64,000 nucleotides of DNA, taken from positions 62,001-126,000 of the forward strand of contig CANJTS010000003.1 of NCBI GenBank assembly GCA_947477655.1. The letters are read 5' to 3'. This DNA is from CAILUG01 sp903844415. GTDB taxonomy: Bacteria; Pseudomonadota; Gammaproteobacteria; Pseudomonadales; Pseudohongiellaceae. Positions 55,778 to 64,000 of the stretch are shown here, piece after piece (the first letter of the stretch is position 1; each line of letters opens with the position of its first letter). The position numbers were made by a program, and so were the translations under genes. The notes beneath the pieces were generated by a model, which had not been told where the DNA came from, did no database searches, and saw only the letters and a program-made list of their open reading frames with translations.

Positions 55778-57346
55778 ATGAGAATCATGAGTTCAGGCAA
55801 AATATTTTCTTTGGTTGCCGTAGCTTTTGCTGCCAGTTGGTTTGCACAAATAGCTTGGTCAGCCAACACCATTACAGCGGCTGTAAGTGCAGGTGATCTT
55901 GCCCAGTCGCGGGAACTGATCAAGTCTGGCGTGGATGTCAATCTTGCCGATCCGGATGGCACTACACCTCTGCTTTGGGCTGTATACAATTCATCGTTGG
56001 AACTTGTACAACTGCTGCTCGACGCTGGCGCTGATCCAAATGTAGCTAATAGCCTCGATATATCACCTTTGTTACAGGCAAGCCGTAATGGTGACGCTGG
56101 CATGATTAGTGCTCTACTGGCAAAGGGTGCCAATCTTGGAGGCATTGAGTTTGGAGTTGAATCATCACTCATGGCTTCTGCGCGCTCCGGTAGTGTCGCA
56201 GCCGTGAAAATTTTGCTCGATGCGGGTGCCAATCCAAATACCGCTGAACCACTCGATAACCAGACTGCACTAATGTGGGCTGCAGCAGAAGGGCATTTGG
56301 ATGTGGTCAAAGTTCTTCTAGAAGCTGGGGCTGATCCGAGCGCAAAGGCGCGCGTTTCAGAACTGACCAAACGTAAGAATGCAGATTTCCCATCAGGTGG
56401 ATTCACAGCGCTGCACTGGGCTGCACGTAATGGTGATGAGCCGATGATCCGGACCTTACTCGCAGGCGGGGCGGACATCAACGCCAGAAACGGCGACACT
56501 TCCACCCCAATGATGCTAGCGATCGTCAATGATCGTTTCGACATAGCAGCACTGCTCCTTGATCTTAAAGCCGACCCGAATGACGGTTCACTCTTTTATA
56601 TAACCGAAATGCGTGATGCAACGACCGACTGGCGGGCCCGCGATGGTACGGTGTTCCGAGCGGACCATCCAAACGCACTTAGCGCACTCGATCTCACCAA
56701 GCTACTGCTGGAAGCGGGTGCCGACCCGAACAAGCCATTCAGCATACAAATGCACAATGCTTCCATGTGTTGCGACACGAAGGCCAACGCCACACCATTC
56801 TTTCGCGCAGCAATCGCCGCTGACGTCGAAGGCCTAAAACTGATGCTGGCGCATGGTGCCGATACGGAATGGAAACCCTCTCAGGAAGTAACAGACGAAA
56901 ATGACTTGGCGGCTACTCCAATTGGTAATGTCGGTAGGACAGCGCTGATGATGGCGATCAACGGTGGCAAAGGTGTCGGTGTGGCGGGTGGTCCTAACGA
57001 TCTGCGTTATGACCTGCCGGAATTCCGAGAAAGCGCCAACCGCGATATTTTGGATGCTGTCATAGTACTGCTAGACGCCGGTGCAGATGTGAACGTTCGT
57101 GATCCGAAAGAGGAAACTGCACTGCATGAAGCTGCAAAAGCTCTTCACCCAGGCATCGTACAGGCACTTGTCGCTCATGGCGCAAAACTCGACGCACAAG
57201 ACAAAGATGGCCTAACTGCATTACAAGTAGTAGAGAAAATGGAACCGCCAATGCCTAAACCCGGATTTTTCTTCCAAGAGCCACTGGCTCAACCGGTCGA
57301 AATGGTTGCTCTGTTCAAAGAATTGGCCGGGGCTCACGCTGAATGA
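55778..57346 (+). CDS. Exported ankyrin-repeat protein
   Basis: 522 residues with a signal peptide (IFSLVAVAFAASWFAQIAWSA). The rest is a run of about ten ankyrin-type repeats with the DGTTPLLWAV, LLLDAGADPN and TALMWAAAEGHLDVVKVLLEAGADP patterns, and a few longer insertions (about 270-420). It would act as a protein-binding scaffold in the periplasm. GAGG lies upstream of ATG 55778. Its stop overlaps the next start (ATGA), so it is the first gene of a three-gene operon with the CxxCH and DUF1552 proteins. Confidence 0.92.
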   Translation: MRIMSSGKIFSLVAVAFAASWFAQIAWSANTITAAVSAGDLAQSRELIKSGVDVNLADPDGTTPLLWAVYNSSLELVQLLLDAGADPNVANSLDISPLLQASRNGDAGMISALLAKGANLGGIEFGVESSLMASARSGSVAAVKILLDAGANPNTAEPLDNQTALMWAAAEGHLDVVKVLLEAGADPSAKARVSELTKRKNADFPSGGFTALHWAARNGDEPMIRTLLAGGADINARNGDTSTPMMLAIVNDRFDIAALLLDLKADPNDGSLFYITEMRDATTDWRARDGTVFRADHPNALSALDLTKLLLEAGADPNKPFSIQMHNASMCCDTKANATPFFRAAIAADVEGLKLMLAHGADTEWKPSQEVTDENDLAATPIGNVGRTALMMAINGGKGVGVAGGPNDLRYDLPEFRESANRDILDAVIVLLDAGADVNVRDPKEETALHEAAKALHPGIVQALVAHGAKLDAQDKDGLTALQVVEKMEPPMPKPGFFFQEPLAQPVEMVALFKELAGAHAE

Positions 57347-59781
57347 AGAAGATGAAAAGCAGATTGACTATTGCGATAGGATTCGCGGTTCTGACGATCA
57401 CAGCTGGCGCAGCGGAGCAAGAGTCTGCATTACACAACGAGTTGGTAGGGCAGTGGCCTATGCTCGACAAGTATTGCAGCAAGTGCCATAACTATGATGA
57501 TTTTAGTGGTGGACTCGCGCTGGAAGATTTTAGTCCCGACGATGTGACTAACAATCCTGTGGTTTTCGAGGAAGTGCTGCGCAAACTGAAAATCAGTGCG
57601 ATGCCTCCGCGTAAGCAGCCACAGCCAACTGCCGAAGAAAGGAAGAACTTTGTTGCAACGCTAGAACAAACCTTAGACGCAGCGGTGGTAGAAAACCCGT
57701 ATGCAGGCACTACCTCGATCCATCGTCTCAATCGAGCGGAATACACCAATTCGATTCGAGATTTATTAGGTGTGGATATTGATCTGACCGAATTACTCCC
57801 GAGCGATGGTGGTGATCACGGCTTCGACAACATTGGGGAATTGCTGCGCTCGTCGCCTATGTTGCTTGATCGCTATATGACTGTAGGATTGCGAGTTGCG
57901 GATTTAGCACTAGGCAATTCAGAAGCTGCCTTGAGCGTTACTAACTACGACATCCCCTTTGACACAACCCAGGAAAAACATCTCGCCGGTTTTCCTATAG
58001 GCACGCGCGGTGGTGTCCAAGCAACGCATTATTTTCCGGCCGACGGTGAGTATGTTTTTTCAGCACGCCCACTCCAGGGTGTCGCGGAAGGCTATTTCGG
58101 CATCGAAGGCCACGACAGGCCTCATGAATTTCTGGTTTATATAGATGGAAAAAAGGTTTACTCGAGTGAGATAGGTGGGTTGGAGCAGCACAATATCAGC
58201 GTAGAAAGCTTCAACCAAGTTATTCCTGTTGTCGATCAAAAACTGACTTCTCCGAGAATTCCCGTGACAGCAGGACCTCACAAAGTTGTATTTACTTGGC
58301 GTGAACGCGTGAATGTCGAACAAAACTCGTGGCAACCGACCTTGCGCGATACCTTGGAAATTCATAATACATCCGGTATGCCGCGTCTGGAAAAAGCCAT
58401 GGTAAAAGGCCCTTATGCTGCTACCGGCGTGAGCACTTCGGCAACACGTGAACAGATACTGGTTTGCCAACCTAGCGCTGCTGCAGAGGAAGAGCCCTGT
58501 GCGCGGGAAGTCTTAACCAACTTGGCACGGCGGGCGTTCCGTCGTTCGGTTAGTGAGGACGATATAGCTGCACCTTTAGCGTTTTACAGCAAGGAACGTT
58601 CTGACGGAGCCGATTTTGAACAAGGTATGCGAGTTGCCATTGCTCGAATGATTGTCAGTCCATTTTTTCTGTTTCGTGTAGAGACAGACTCGCCGGACGA
58701 AACCCCAGGGGCTGATCACGCTGTTGACGGCGTCGCATTGGCATCACGACTTTCATTTTTCTTGTGGTCTTCCGCGCCCGATGCCGAACTGCTCGAACAA
58801 GGTGAAAGTGGAAAACTTGAAGACACAAATTCTCGTGAGTCACAGGTACGCCGAATGTTGGCGGATCCTCGTTCTGACGCTTTCATCGAAAACTTCGTTG
58901 GACAATGGCTGCAGTTACGCAATCTAGAAATGCGCGCCAGGCCCGATTTGTTAATGTTTCCTGATTTTGACGACAACTTGCGACAGGCATTCCGACAGGA
59001 AACAGAGATGTTATTCGCGTACGTGCTGCGGGAAAACCGTCCTGTTCACGAATTACTTACTGCCAACTATACTTTTGCTGATGAGCGTCTGGCACGGCAC
59101 TATGGCATTGACGGCGTCACCGGTGCACGCTTCCGCAAAGTGACTGTCACCGATCCTAATAGATACGGAATTTTCGGACATGGTAGTGTGCTGGCTCTAA
59201 CCGCTGCTACGAGTCGTACCTCTCCCATCATGCGCGGGAAATTTATCCTTACAGAGTTTTGGAACAACCCACCCCCTGCTGCGCCACCAAACGTTCCGGC
59301 GTTGGAGGCGAGTGCACCCGTAGATCGGCCATCAACAGTTCGCGAACAATTGGAACGGCACCGCGCCGATTCTGCCTGCGCAGTGTGTCATGACATCATC
59401 GATCCGGTCGGTTTCGCTCTAGAAAATTTCGATGTCGACGGCTCGTGGCGCGACACTACCCGTGACGGTCTTGCCCTAGACACTTCTGGAACCTTGCTTG
59501 ACGGCACTAACGTAGATGGCCCACAGGCATTACGGGAAGCACTGCTAAAAGATCCGGAATTGTTTGCTACCACAGTCACTGAAAAGTTAATGGTGTACTC
59601 GCTCGGACGTGGTCTTGATGCAAAGGACATGCCGGTAGTACGTAGTATTGTCAGAAATTCTGCACAGCAAGATTACAGCCTTTTATCCATTGTGCTGGGC
59701 ATTATCGATAGCTATCCGTTTCTTATGCGCACCAACAGTTCACCTTCCGATATCAACGCTATAGCAACCACAGGAGAGTAA
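57343..59781 (+). CDS. DUF1592/DUF1587/DUF1588-type CxxCH protein
   Basis: 812 residues with a signal peptide (ending near TAGAA). A cytochrome c motif C45-SK-C48-H49 sits at the front. LNRAEYTNSIRDLLGVDID is the DUF1587 signature. The centre has the LARRAFRRSVSEDD and FFLFRVE blocks of DUF1592, then FLTEFWNNPPPAAPPNVPALE-type DUF1588 sequence, C679-AV-C682-H683 with DPVGFALENFD, and a DUF1585 tail. This is the full planctomycete-type architecture. Probably a periplasmic electron carrier or oxidoreductase acting with the next protein. Starts four bases before the ankyrin stop. Confidence 0.93.
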   Translation: MKKMKSRLTIAIGFAVLTITAGAAEQESALHNELVGQWPMLDKYCSKCHNYDDFSGGLALEDFSPDDVTNNPVVFEEVLRKLKISAMPPRKQPQPTAEERKNFVATLEQTLDAAVVENPYAGTTSIHRLNRAEYTNSIRDLLGVDIDLTELLPSDGGDHGFDNIGELLRSSPMLLDRYMTVGLRVADLALGNSEAALSVTNYDIPFDTTQEKHLAGFPIGTRGGVQATHYFPADGEYVFSARPLQGVAEGYFGIEGHDRPHEFLVYIDGKKVYSSEIGGLEQHNISVESFNQVIPVVDQKLTSPRIPVTAGPHKVVFTWRERVNVEQNSWQPTLRDTLEIHNTSGMPRLEKAMVKGPYAATGVSTSATREQILVCQPSAAAEEEPCAREVLTNLARRAFRRSVSEDDIAAPLAFYSKERSDGADFEQGMRVAIARMIVSPFFLFRVETDSPDETPGADHAVDGVALASRLSFFLWSSAPDAELLEQGESGKLEDTNSRESQVRRMLADPRSDAFIENFVGQWLQLRNLEMRARPDLLMFPDFDDNLRQAFRQETEMLFAYVLRENRPVHELLTANYTFADERLARHYGIDGVTGARFRKVTVTDPNRYGIFGHGSVLALTAATSRTSPIMRGKFILTEFWNNPPPAAPPNVPALEASAPVDRPSTVREQLERHRADSACAVCHDIIDPVGFALENFDVDGSWRDTTRDGLALDTSGTLLDGTNVDGPQALREALLKDPELFATTVTEKLMVYSLGRGLDAKDMPVVRSIVRNSAQQDYSLLSIVLGIIDSYPFLMRTNSSPSDINAIATTGE

Positions 59782-59784
59782 GTA

Positions 59785-61119
59785 ATGTTTATTACCAAGA
59801 AACATCTGAATCGCCGTATGTTACTTAAAGGAGCGGGTGCCGCGTTTTCACTGCCATTGCTCGATGCAATGGTACCGGCTGCAACGGCTCAATCACTTAC
59901 GGCTGCCGGGGCAAAGCTGCGCTTCGGTACCGTATATGTGCCTAATGGTATTTTCCCCGCTGATTGGCATCCGGAAAAAGTCGGCAAAGATTTTGAATTT
60001 AAGCGTGTGATGAAACCGATTGAAGCGAACCGAGACTACGTCACGACAATCAGCGGGCTGAAATCACCGGAAGGTCGGCAAGATATGGGTGGTATTCACA
60101 TGGGTGCCAGTTCGGCGTTCCTCAATGGCGCAGGTCCACTCAGTGAAAATGGCAACTTTAATCAGCTCAGATCAAAAAAATCCGTCGATCAGTACATAGC
60201 AGATGCCATTGCTGGCGACACGCCCTTACGTTCCCTTGAGGTTGGTACTGAAGACATGGGTACTTCTGCTGGCGCCTGCGACAACTATCCCTGCTTGTTT
60301 TTTGCCACGATGGCCTGGTATGACGATGTAAGCCCGCTACCAGTCGCGATCAGCCCACAGGTAACTTTCGAACGTATGTTCGGTGATGCTGGTACGGCGG
60401 AGCAACGCCTGCACCGCCTCGTGACCAAGCAAAGCATGCTTGATTCGATTCTGGACGAGTCGAAACGCCTTGAACGGATGCTGGGTAATGGTGACCGTGC
60501 TCTGCTCGACGAGTACATGACCAATATCCGTCGCATCGAAGACCAGATACAAAGGTTGTCCTCACGCTCTACGGTGATCTCAAATACTTCAGATGGGCCG
60601 GTGGGCATTCCTGACGATTTCGATCAGCACATGACCTTAACCTATGACCTGATGCATCTTGCTTGGCAGGGCGACATGACCCGCGTGTTCAGTTTCATGA
60701 CTGGTCACGAGGCTACAGGCCGCAGTTATGCGCACATCGGCATAAATGAGCCGCACCACAACGTAACGCATCACAAAAATACCGTAGAGAGCATCGAAAA
60801 ATATTCGCGAATAACCACCTATCAAATGCAGAAATTTGCTGATTTCGTAGAAAAACTCAGGTCTACGCCAGAAGGTGACGGCAACATGCTTGATTCGTCC
60901 CTGCTGTATTTCGGAGCCGGTATGAGCAACGGTCTGGAACACGATCGGCATAACGTTCCGGCTTTGCTAGTTGGCAAAGCAGGCGGCAGGTTGGAGGGCA
61001 ATCGCCATATTCAGGCCGAAAAAGATGAGCCAACGTCGAACTTGTTACTTGGTATAGCCGACATGTTGGGTGCTGAAATCGACACCATCGGTATCGCAAC
61101 CAAGCGCTTGGTTATCTAG
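59785..61119 (+). CDS. DUF1552 family protein with twin-arginine-type signal
   Basis: 444 residues. NRRMLLKGAGAAFSLPLLDAM at the start is a twin-arginine-type signal with a hydrophobic stretch. DUF1552 landmarks follow: RFGTVYVPNGIFPADWHPE, GMGG-like IHMGASSAFLNGAGP, and the C-terminal LDSSLLYFGAGMSNGLEHDRHNVPALLVG. It begins three bases after the DUF1592 stop with GGAG before it. The pair is conserved in planctomycetes and several proteobacteria, but its reaction is unknown. This is the last gene of the operon. Confidence 0.93.
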   Translation: MFITKKHLNRRMLLKGAGAAFSLPLLDAMVPAATAQSLTAAGAKLRFGTVYVPNGIFPADWHPEKVGKDFEFKRVMKPIEANRDYVTTISGLKSPEGRQDMGGIHMGASSAFLNGAGPLSENGNFNQLRSKKSVDQYIADAIAGDTPLRSLEVGTEDMGTSAGACDNYPCLFFATMAWYDDVSPLPVAISPQVTFERMFGDAGTAEQRLHRLVTKQSMLDSILDESKRLERMLGNGDRALLDEYMTNIRRIEDQIQRLSSRSTVISNTSDGPVGIPDDFDQHMTLTYDLMHLAWQGDMTRVFSFMTGHEATGRSYAHIGINEPHHNVTHHKNTVESIEKYSRITTYQMQKFADFVEKLRSTPEGDGNMLDSSLLYFGAGMSNGLEHDRHNVPALLVGKAGGRLEGNRHIQAEKDEPTSNLLLGIADMLGAEIDTIGIATKRLVI

Positions 61120-61323
61120 TTCTTAGTACCAGATATAACCGGGTTAGGCCTTCGCGGATTGGCGATGAACTGTTCGTCATCCCGCGGTGGCTACCGGCAT
61201 ATAGCACTTGTTGTTGAACTGCAAATTTACTGGGTTTCAGTCTGCGCCTTAACGAGGTTAGCGGTCTTAACTACGTCTTTTAGAAGCGCAAACCCATTGT
61301 CTGTTAATACGGTCAAACAGCTA

Positions 61324-62733
61324 TTAATCTGTTTGATCATTCGGATCATCTTTCTCGGTCACCGTAAACCAGTCCAGCACTACGCCTGAAATAGCATTGT
61401 AGCGAGCCACTCTAAAGATAATTTCCAGTAACTGCGGGTGTGATCGAACGCGGGGTTCTTCGGCGTGGGGAATAAACCACAGCAACACCAACAAGCGCAG
61501 CCCACCACTGACTGTGAATACAATAAACAAGGCCGAACCCATATCAAATGGCATCCAACTGGCTATAAAAGGGGCAGCACTAGCCAAATAACCACCAAAA
61601 ATTGCACCACCAAAGACCAGTACCGCAGTAATGCCAGCTTGCACTGCGGCATAGGTGGCAAAGTTGGTGTTATGTGGACGAATGTCGTACAGGTAGTTGG
61701 CAGTAGTGAGGTTAAAACCACTCCACGCCACTCCAGAAGCAACTTGTACTGCCAGCAAATAATAGAAATTAGGAGAAAATAACCACAACACCGGCACAAT
61801 TGGCAGTGCCGCACTGCATACCAGCATCACCAGGCGATTGCCGTGGCTGTCGCTCACCTTGCCCCAAAACCGCAACATCACAAATTGGGTCGCGACCGAT
61901 GCCATCAAGTTGATGCTGAATTCAAAATAGGTGAACTGCAATTCGTTGAGTAAATAAACCGCAAAAAAAGGCGCTGAAATTGCGACCATCCCTTGCATGC
62001 CTGCTACAAAAAAACTGTAGTTGCGAAAAGTTGCTTCACTTAAGGCCTCACGAATGTGGCCGAGGGTGGAAAAGAATATATTGGCTTGAGCCAGTAAGGG
62101 TTGTGGAGAAGGATCATGCATCTGCCATAAAAAATAGCACGACAGTGCTCGACCACAAGCAGCAGCAACAAATAGTAAAAAGAAACCAGCCGCAGCCAAA
62201 CCAAGCCGTTCGCTTAGTGACAACAACAATCCACCCAGCAAAAAAACAGCCAGCGAAGTGGCCATAGTCAGGCGCGAACGTCCGGCAAAAAAAATGCCGC
62301 GTTGTTTAGGTGGCACGATGCTGCCCATCCACGCGCGCCACTGCGGTTGAATCAGATTGGTTGTGGCATGGTAGAGCACTACCAGCATAATCAGAGTTTG
62401 CACTCCGTCAGCAACTCGCAGCAGAGCAAGAAAGGCAAAACACAGCATCAGCCCGGTTTGTATAATGGCCGTAAATAAGACAATTCGACGGCGGGTGAGC
62501 CAACTGCCAAGCCACACCGACACGAGTTGCATCAGTGCTCCCAACAGTTGAGGAAAGGCGGTTAAAAATCCCATCTGAATGCTGCTTGCCTGCAAATGCA
62601 GAGCAAATGCATTCAAGAAATTTTCAGATGCAGCCGTCATGGTAGAAGAGGCAACTGCTTCTTTCTGCGAAGCGTCCATGGTCTTGAGCAATCGATACCG
62701 ATGGCGTTCCTTGCGTGGGGCTATGAGTGGCAT
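61324..62733 (-). CDS. Major facilitator superfamily transporter
   Basis: 469 residues with about twelve membrane helices. A short basic N-terminus precedes the first helix, and the loop between helices 2 and 3 has GSWLTRRRIV, the MFS cytoplasmic motif. The helices in the second half are less regular. The substrate is not predictable. Downstream of the DUF1552 gene but convergent with it; divergent from the deiminase-family gene. Confidence 0.88.
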   Translation of the reverse strand: MPLIAPRKERHRYRLLKTMDASQKEAVASSTMTAASENFLNAFALHLQASSIQMGFLTAFPQLLGALMQLVSVWLGSWLTRRRIVLFTAIIQTGLMLCFAFLALLRVADGVQTLIMLVVLYHATTNLIQPQWRAWMGSIVPPKQRGIFFAGRSRLTMATSLAVFLLGGLLLSLSERLGLAAAGFFLLFVAAACGRALSCYFLWQMHDPSPQPLLAQANIFFSTLGHIREALSEATFRNYSFFVAGMQGMVAISAPFFAVYLLNELQFTYFEFSINLMASVATQFVMLRFWGKVSDSHGNRLVMLVCSAALPIVPVLWLFSPNFYYLLAVQVASGVAWSGFNLTTANYLYDIRPHNTNFATYAAVQAGITAVLVFGGAIFGGYLASAAPFIASWMPFDMGSALFIVFTVSGGLRLLVLLWFIPHAEEPRVRSHPQLLEIIFRVARYNAISGVVLDWFTVTEKDDPNDQTD

Positions 62734-63018
62734 AAAGACAACCTGGTTGAGACTGCGCGGGTGTCAACTAGACAGACACGGCCCATTCTATGTCGAGGCT
62801 ACGCATGACCAAAGCAATTGTTGTAGCGCGCACCGGTAGAGGAGAAGTCTTGTGCTACTAAGACACCAAACTTGCCAAACTTCGTGCCGTTCGTATTACT
62901 GCTAGCAAAATTATTTTCTTGTATAGCCAATAATTTCCATACACCGGATTTTTTCAAAATGACGACAGCCCATCATTGAGCTATCCTTGCCGCACTATTC
63001 ATTTTGACGAAGTCACAC

Positions 63019-64000
63019 ATGACACAAAAATTCACCATGCTGCCCGAATGGGCCGAGCAAGAGGCGGTGATGCTGGCTTGGCCACATCAATTTACAGATT
63101 GGAAGCCCTGGCTCGCAGCCATCGAGCGTGATTACGTGGAACTGACCTTAGCAATCGCAACAGAAGTAACACCGCTTATCTTATGCAAAGATGCAGCGCA
63201 CCAGGCTTCGATCGAGTCCCAGTTACAGCAGCGCTGCACCCACCCACCCCGTATTGTGATCGCTCCTTACAACGATACTTGGTGCCGAGATTACGGCCCA
63301 GTTACTCTGGCAGCACTCGGTAAATTACAAATGCTCGATTTTCAATTTAATGGCTGGGGTGAAAAGTACGATGCCACCCTCGACAACCACATCAATCAAC
63401 ACCTGCAAAAACATTGGCAAGCACCGCTCCTAACCATCAACTACCAACTTGAAGGTGGCAGCATCGAAACCGATGGCAGCGGAACACTTCTTACCACTAC
63501 CCACTGTTTGCTCGACAGCAACCGCAATCAGGATTTCAGCCCTACCCAGGTAGAAAAATTCGTGCTTGATAAACTAGGTCTCAATCGTATTTTGTGGCTT
63601 ACATCCGGCATGTTAATTGGGGACGACACAGACTCGCATATCGACAATCTAGTACGTTTTTGTGATGCGCAGACGTTGGCGTATGCAAGTTGTTCACGCC
63701 CAGATGATCCGCACTTTGCGCCGTTGCTAGCAATGGAGATAGAAGTCAAAGCATTACGGCAGGCCAACGGCGCGCCTTACCGTTTGCACGCTATAGAAAT
63801 TCCGGCTGCGCAGTTTGATGAGCAGGGTAAACGTTTGCCGGGTTCTTACGTAAATTTTTTGCTGGTGAACAATAGTGTACTGGTGCCGGTGTTTGGGTGT
63901 ACGCAAGACGCTGCTGCACTGGTAGGTTTGCAACATTGTTTCCCTGATAAAAAACTACTGCCAGTGCCTGGCGGCAACCTCATCAAACAATTTGGTGGCC
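63019..64000 (+). CDS. Agmatine-deiminase-family (peptidyl-arginine-deiminase-like) enzyme, 3' truncated by the window
   Basis: 327 codons from ATG 63019 to the window end, with the frame still open. It begins MTQKFTMLPEWAEQEAVMLAWPH and has NDTWCRDYGPV, LEGGSIETDGSGTLL and DSHIDNLVRF, the Asp/His catalytic landmarks of the agmatine deiminase/PPAD family. The usual catalytic Cys near the C-terminus appears to lie in the missing part. Converts agmatine to N-carbamoylputrescine in the standard members. It is only partly in the window, so exact subfamily is open. Confidence 0.88.
   Translation, partial: MTQKFTMLPEWAEQEAVMLAWPHQFTDWKPWLAAIERDYVELTLAIATEVTPLILCKDAAHQASIESQLQQRCTHPPRIVIAPYNDTWCRDYGPVTLAALGKLQMLDFQFNGWGEKYDATLDNHINQHLQKHWQAPLLTINYQLEGGSIETDGSGTLLTTTHCLLDSNRNQDFSPTQVEKFVLDKLGLNRILWLTSGMLIGDDTDSHIDNLVRFCDAQTLAYASCSRPDDPHFAPLLAMEIEVKALRQANGAPYRLHAIEIPAAQFDEQGKRLPGSYVNFLLVNNSVLVPVFGCTQDAAALVGLQHCFPDKKLLPVPGGNLIKQFGG

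Noticed and set aside
55693..56544. Long open frame on the minus strand
   Set aside because: It lies exactly opposite the ankyrin gene; ankyrin repeats commonly leave an open antisense frame. It has no signal, domain or start site.
1..64000. tRNA genes, CRISPR arrays, prophage or intact insertion sequences
   Set aside because: I looked for cloverleaf ends, spaced repeats, and transposase or phage genes and saw none.

Overview
This window looks like a chromosome segment of a free-living, probably marine, gammaproteobacterium, perhaps from the Cellvibrionales/Pseudomonadales side. The basis is the core gene order pepA-holC-valS divergent from lptF-lptG, an EfpL (YeiP)-type factor, SlyX, RimO, a PiuC-type hydroxylase beside a siderophore receptor, GTP-dependent PEP carboxykinase, and many secreted oxidoreductases and TonB-linked genes. 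The species cannot be named from the sequence alone. Both ends of the window cut through genes: an M16 peptidase at the left and an agmatine-deiminase-family enzyme at the right.

Layout. 1-3.1 kb: end of an insulinase-type M16 peptidase and an EamA transporter. 3.4-13.0 kb: an accessory stretch, part of it GC-rich, with a TonB-dependent receptor, a secreted SGNH hydrolase, a PQQ alcohol dehydrogenase lipoprotein with a C-terminal haem, and a secreted DUF6152-like protein. That last gene lies between a deleted and an intact copy of a glutathione-S-transferase-like gene, with gene relics around it. 13.3-20.9 kb: caspase-like C13 peptidase, acyl desaturase, siderophore receptor plus PiuC, SlyX, a membrane-anchored cold-shock-domain protein, EfpL and a secreted HNH nuclease. 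20.9-28.8 kb: core genes valS, holC, pepA, lptF, lptG and an RDD protein. 28.9-33.6 kb: a planctomycete-style pair, a large CxxCH protein and a DUF1501 protein. 34.0-38.2 kb: a branched-chain amino acid block, in which an Ile/Thr-rich leader peptide and attenuator precede cimA-ltaE, with leuB facing them. 38.4-42.0 kb: pckG, copC-like, rimO. 42.2-48.8 kb: a Fur-box/PepSY gene, a second PQQ dehydrogenase, a PEBP protein, a second DUF6152-like protein and a TSUP permease. 49-55 kb: tannase-like lipoprotein, M48/TPR peptidase, DsbA-like protein, a small TonB-box-bearing protein and a TonB-C-terminal-domain protein. 55.8-61.1 kb: a tightly coupled ankyrin-DUF1592-DUF1552 operon. 61.3-64 kb: MFS transporter and agmatine-deiminase family.

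How the genes work together. Three themes stand out. First, periplasmic oxidation: two PQQ dehydrogenases, each near a DUF6152-like secreted protein, and two haem-motif proteins each paired with a twin-arginine-type DUF1501/DUF1552 protein. Second, iron and TonB uptake: two receptors, PiuC, PepSY with a Fur box, and TonB-domain and TonB-box proteins. Third, isoleucine supply from pyruvate: citramalate synthase and LeuB. The most specific regulatory signal I found is the ribosome-dependent attenuator at 33994-34124 in front of cimA.

I saw no tRNA or rRNA genes, CRISPR arrays, intact insertion sequences or prophage genes.
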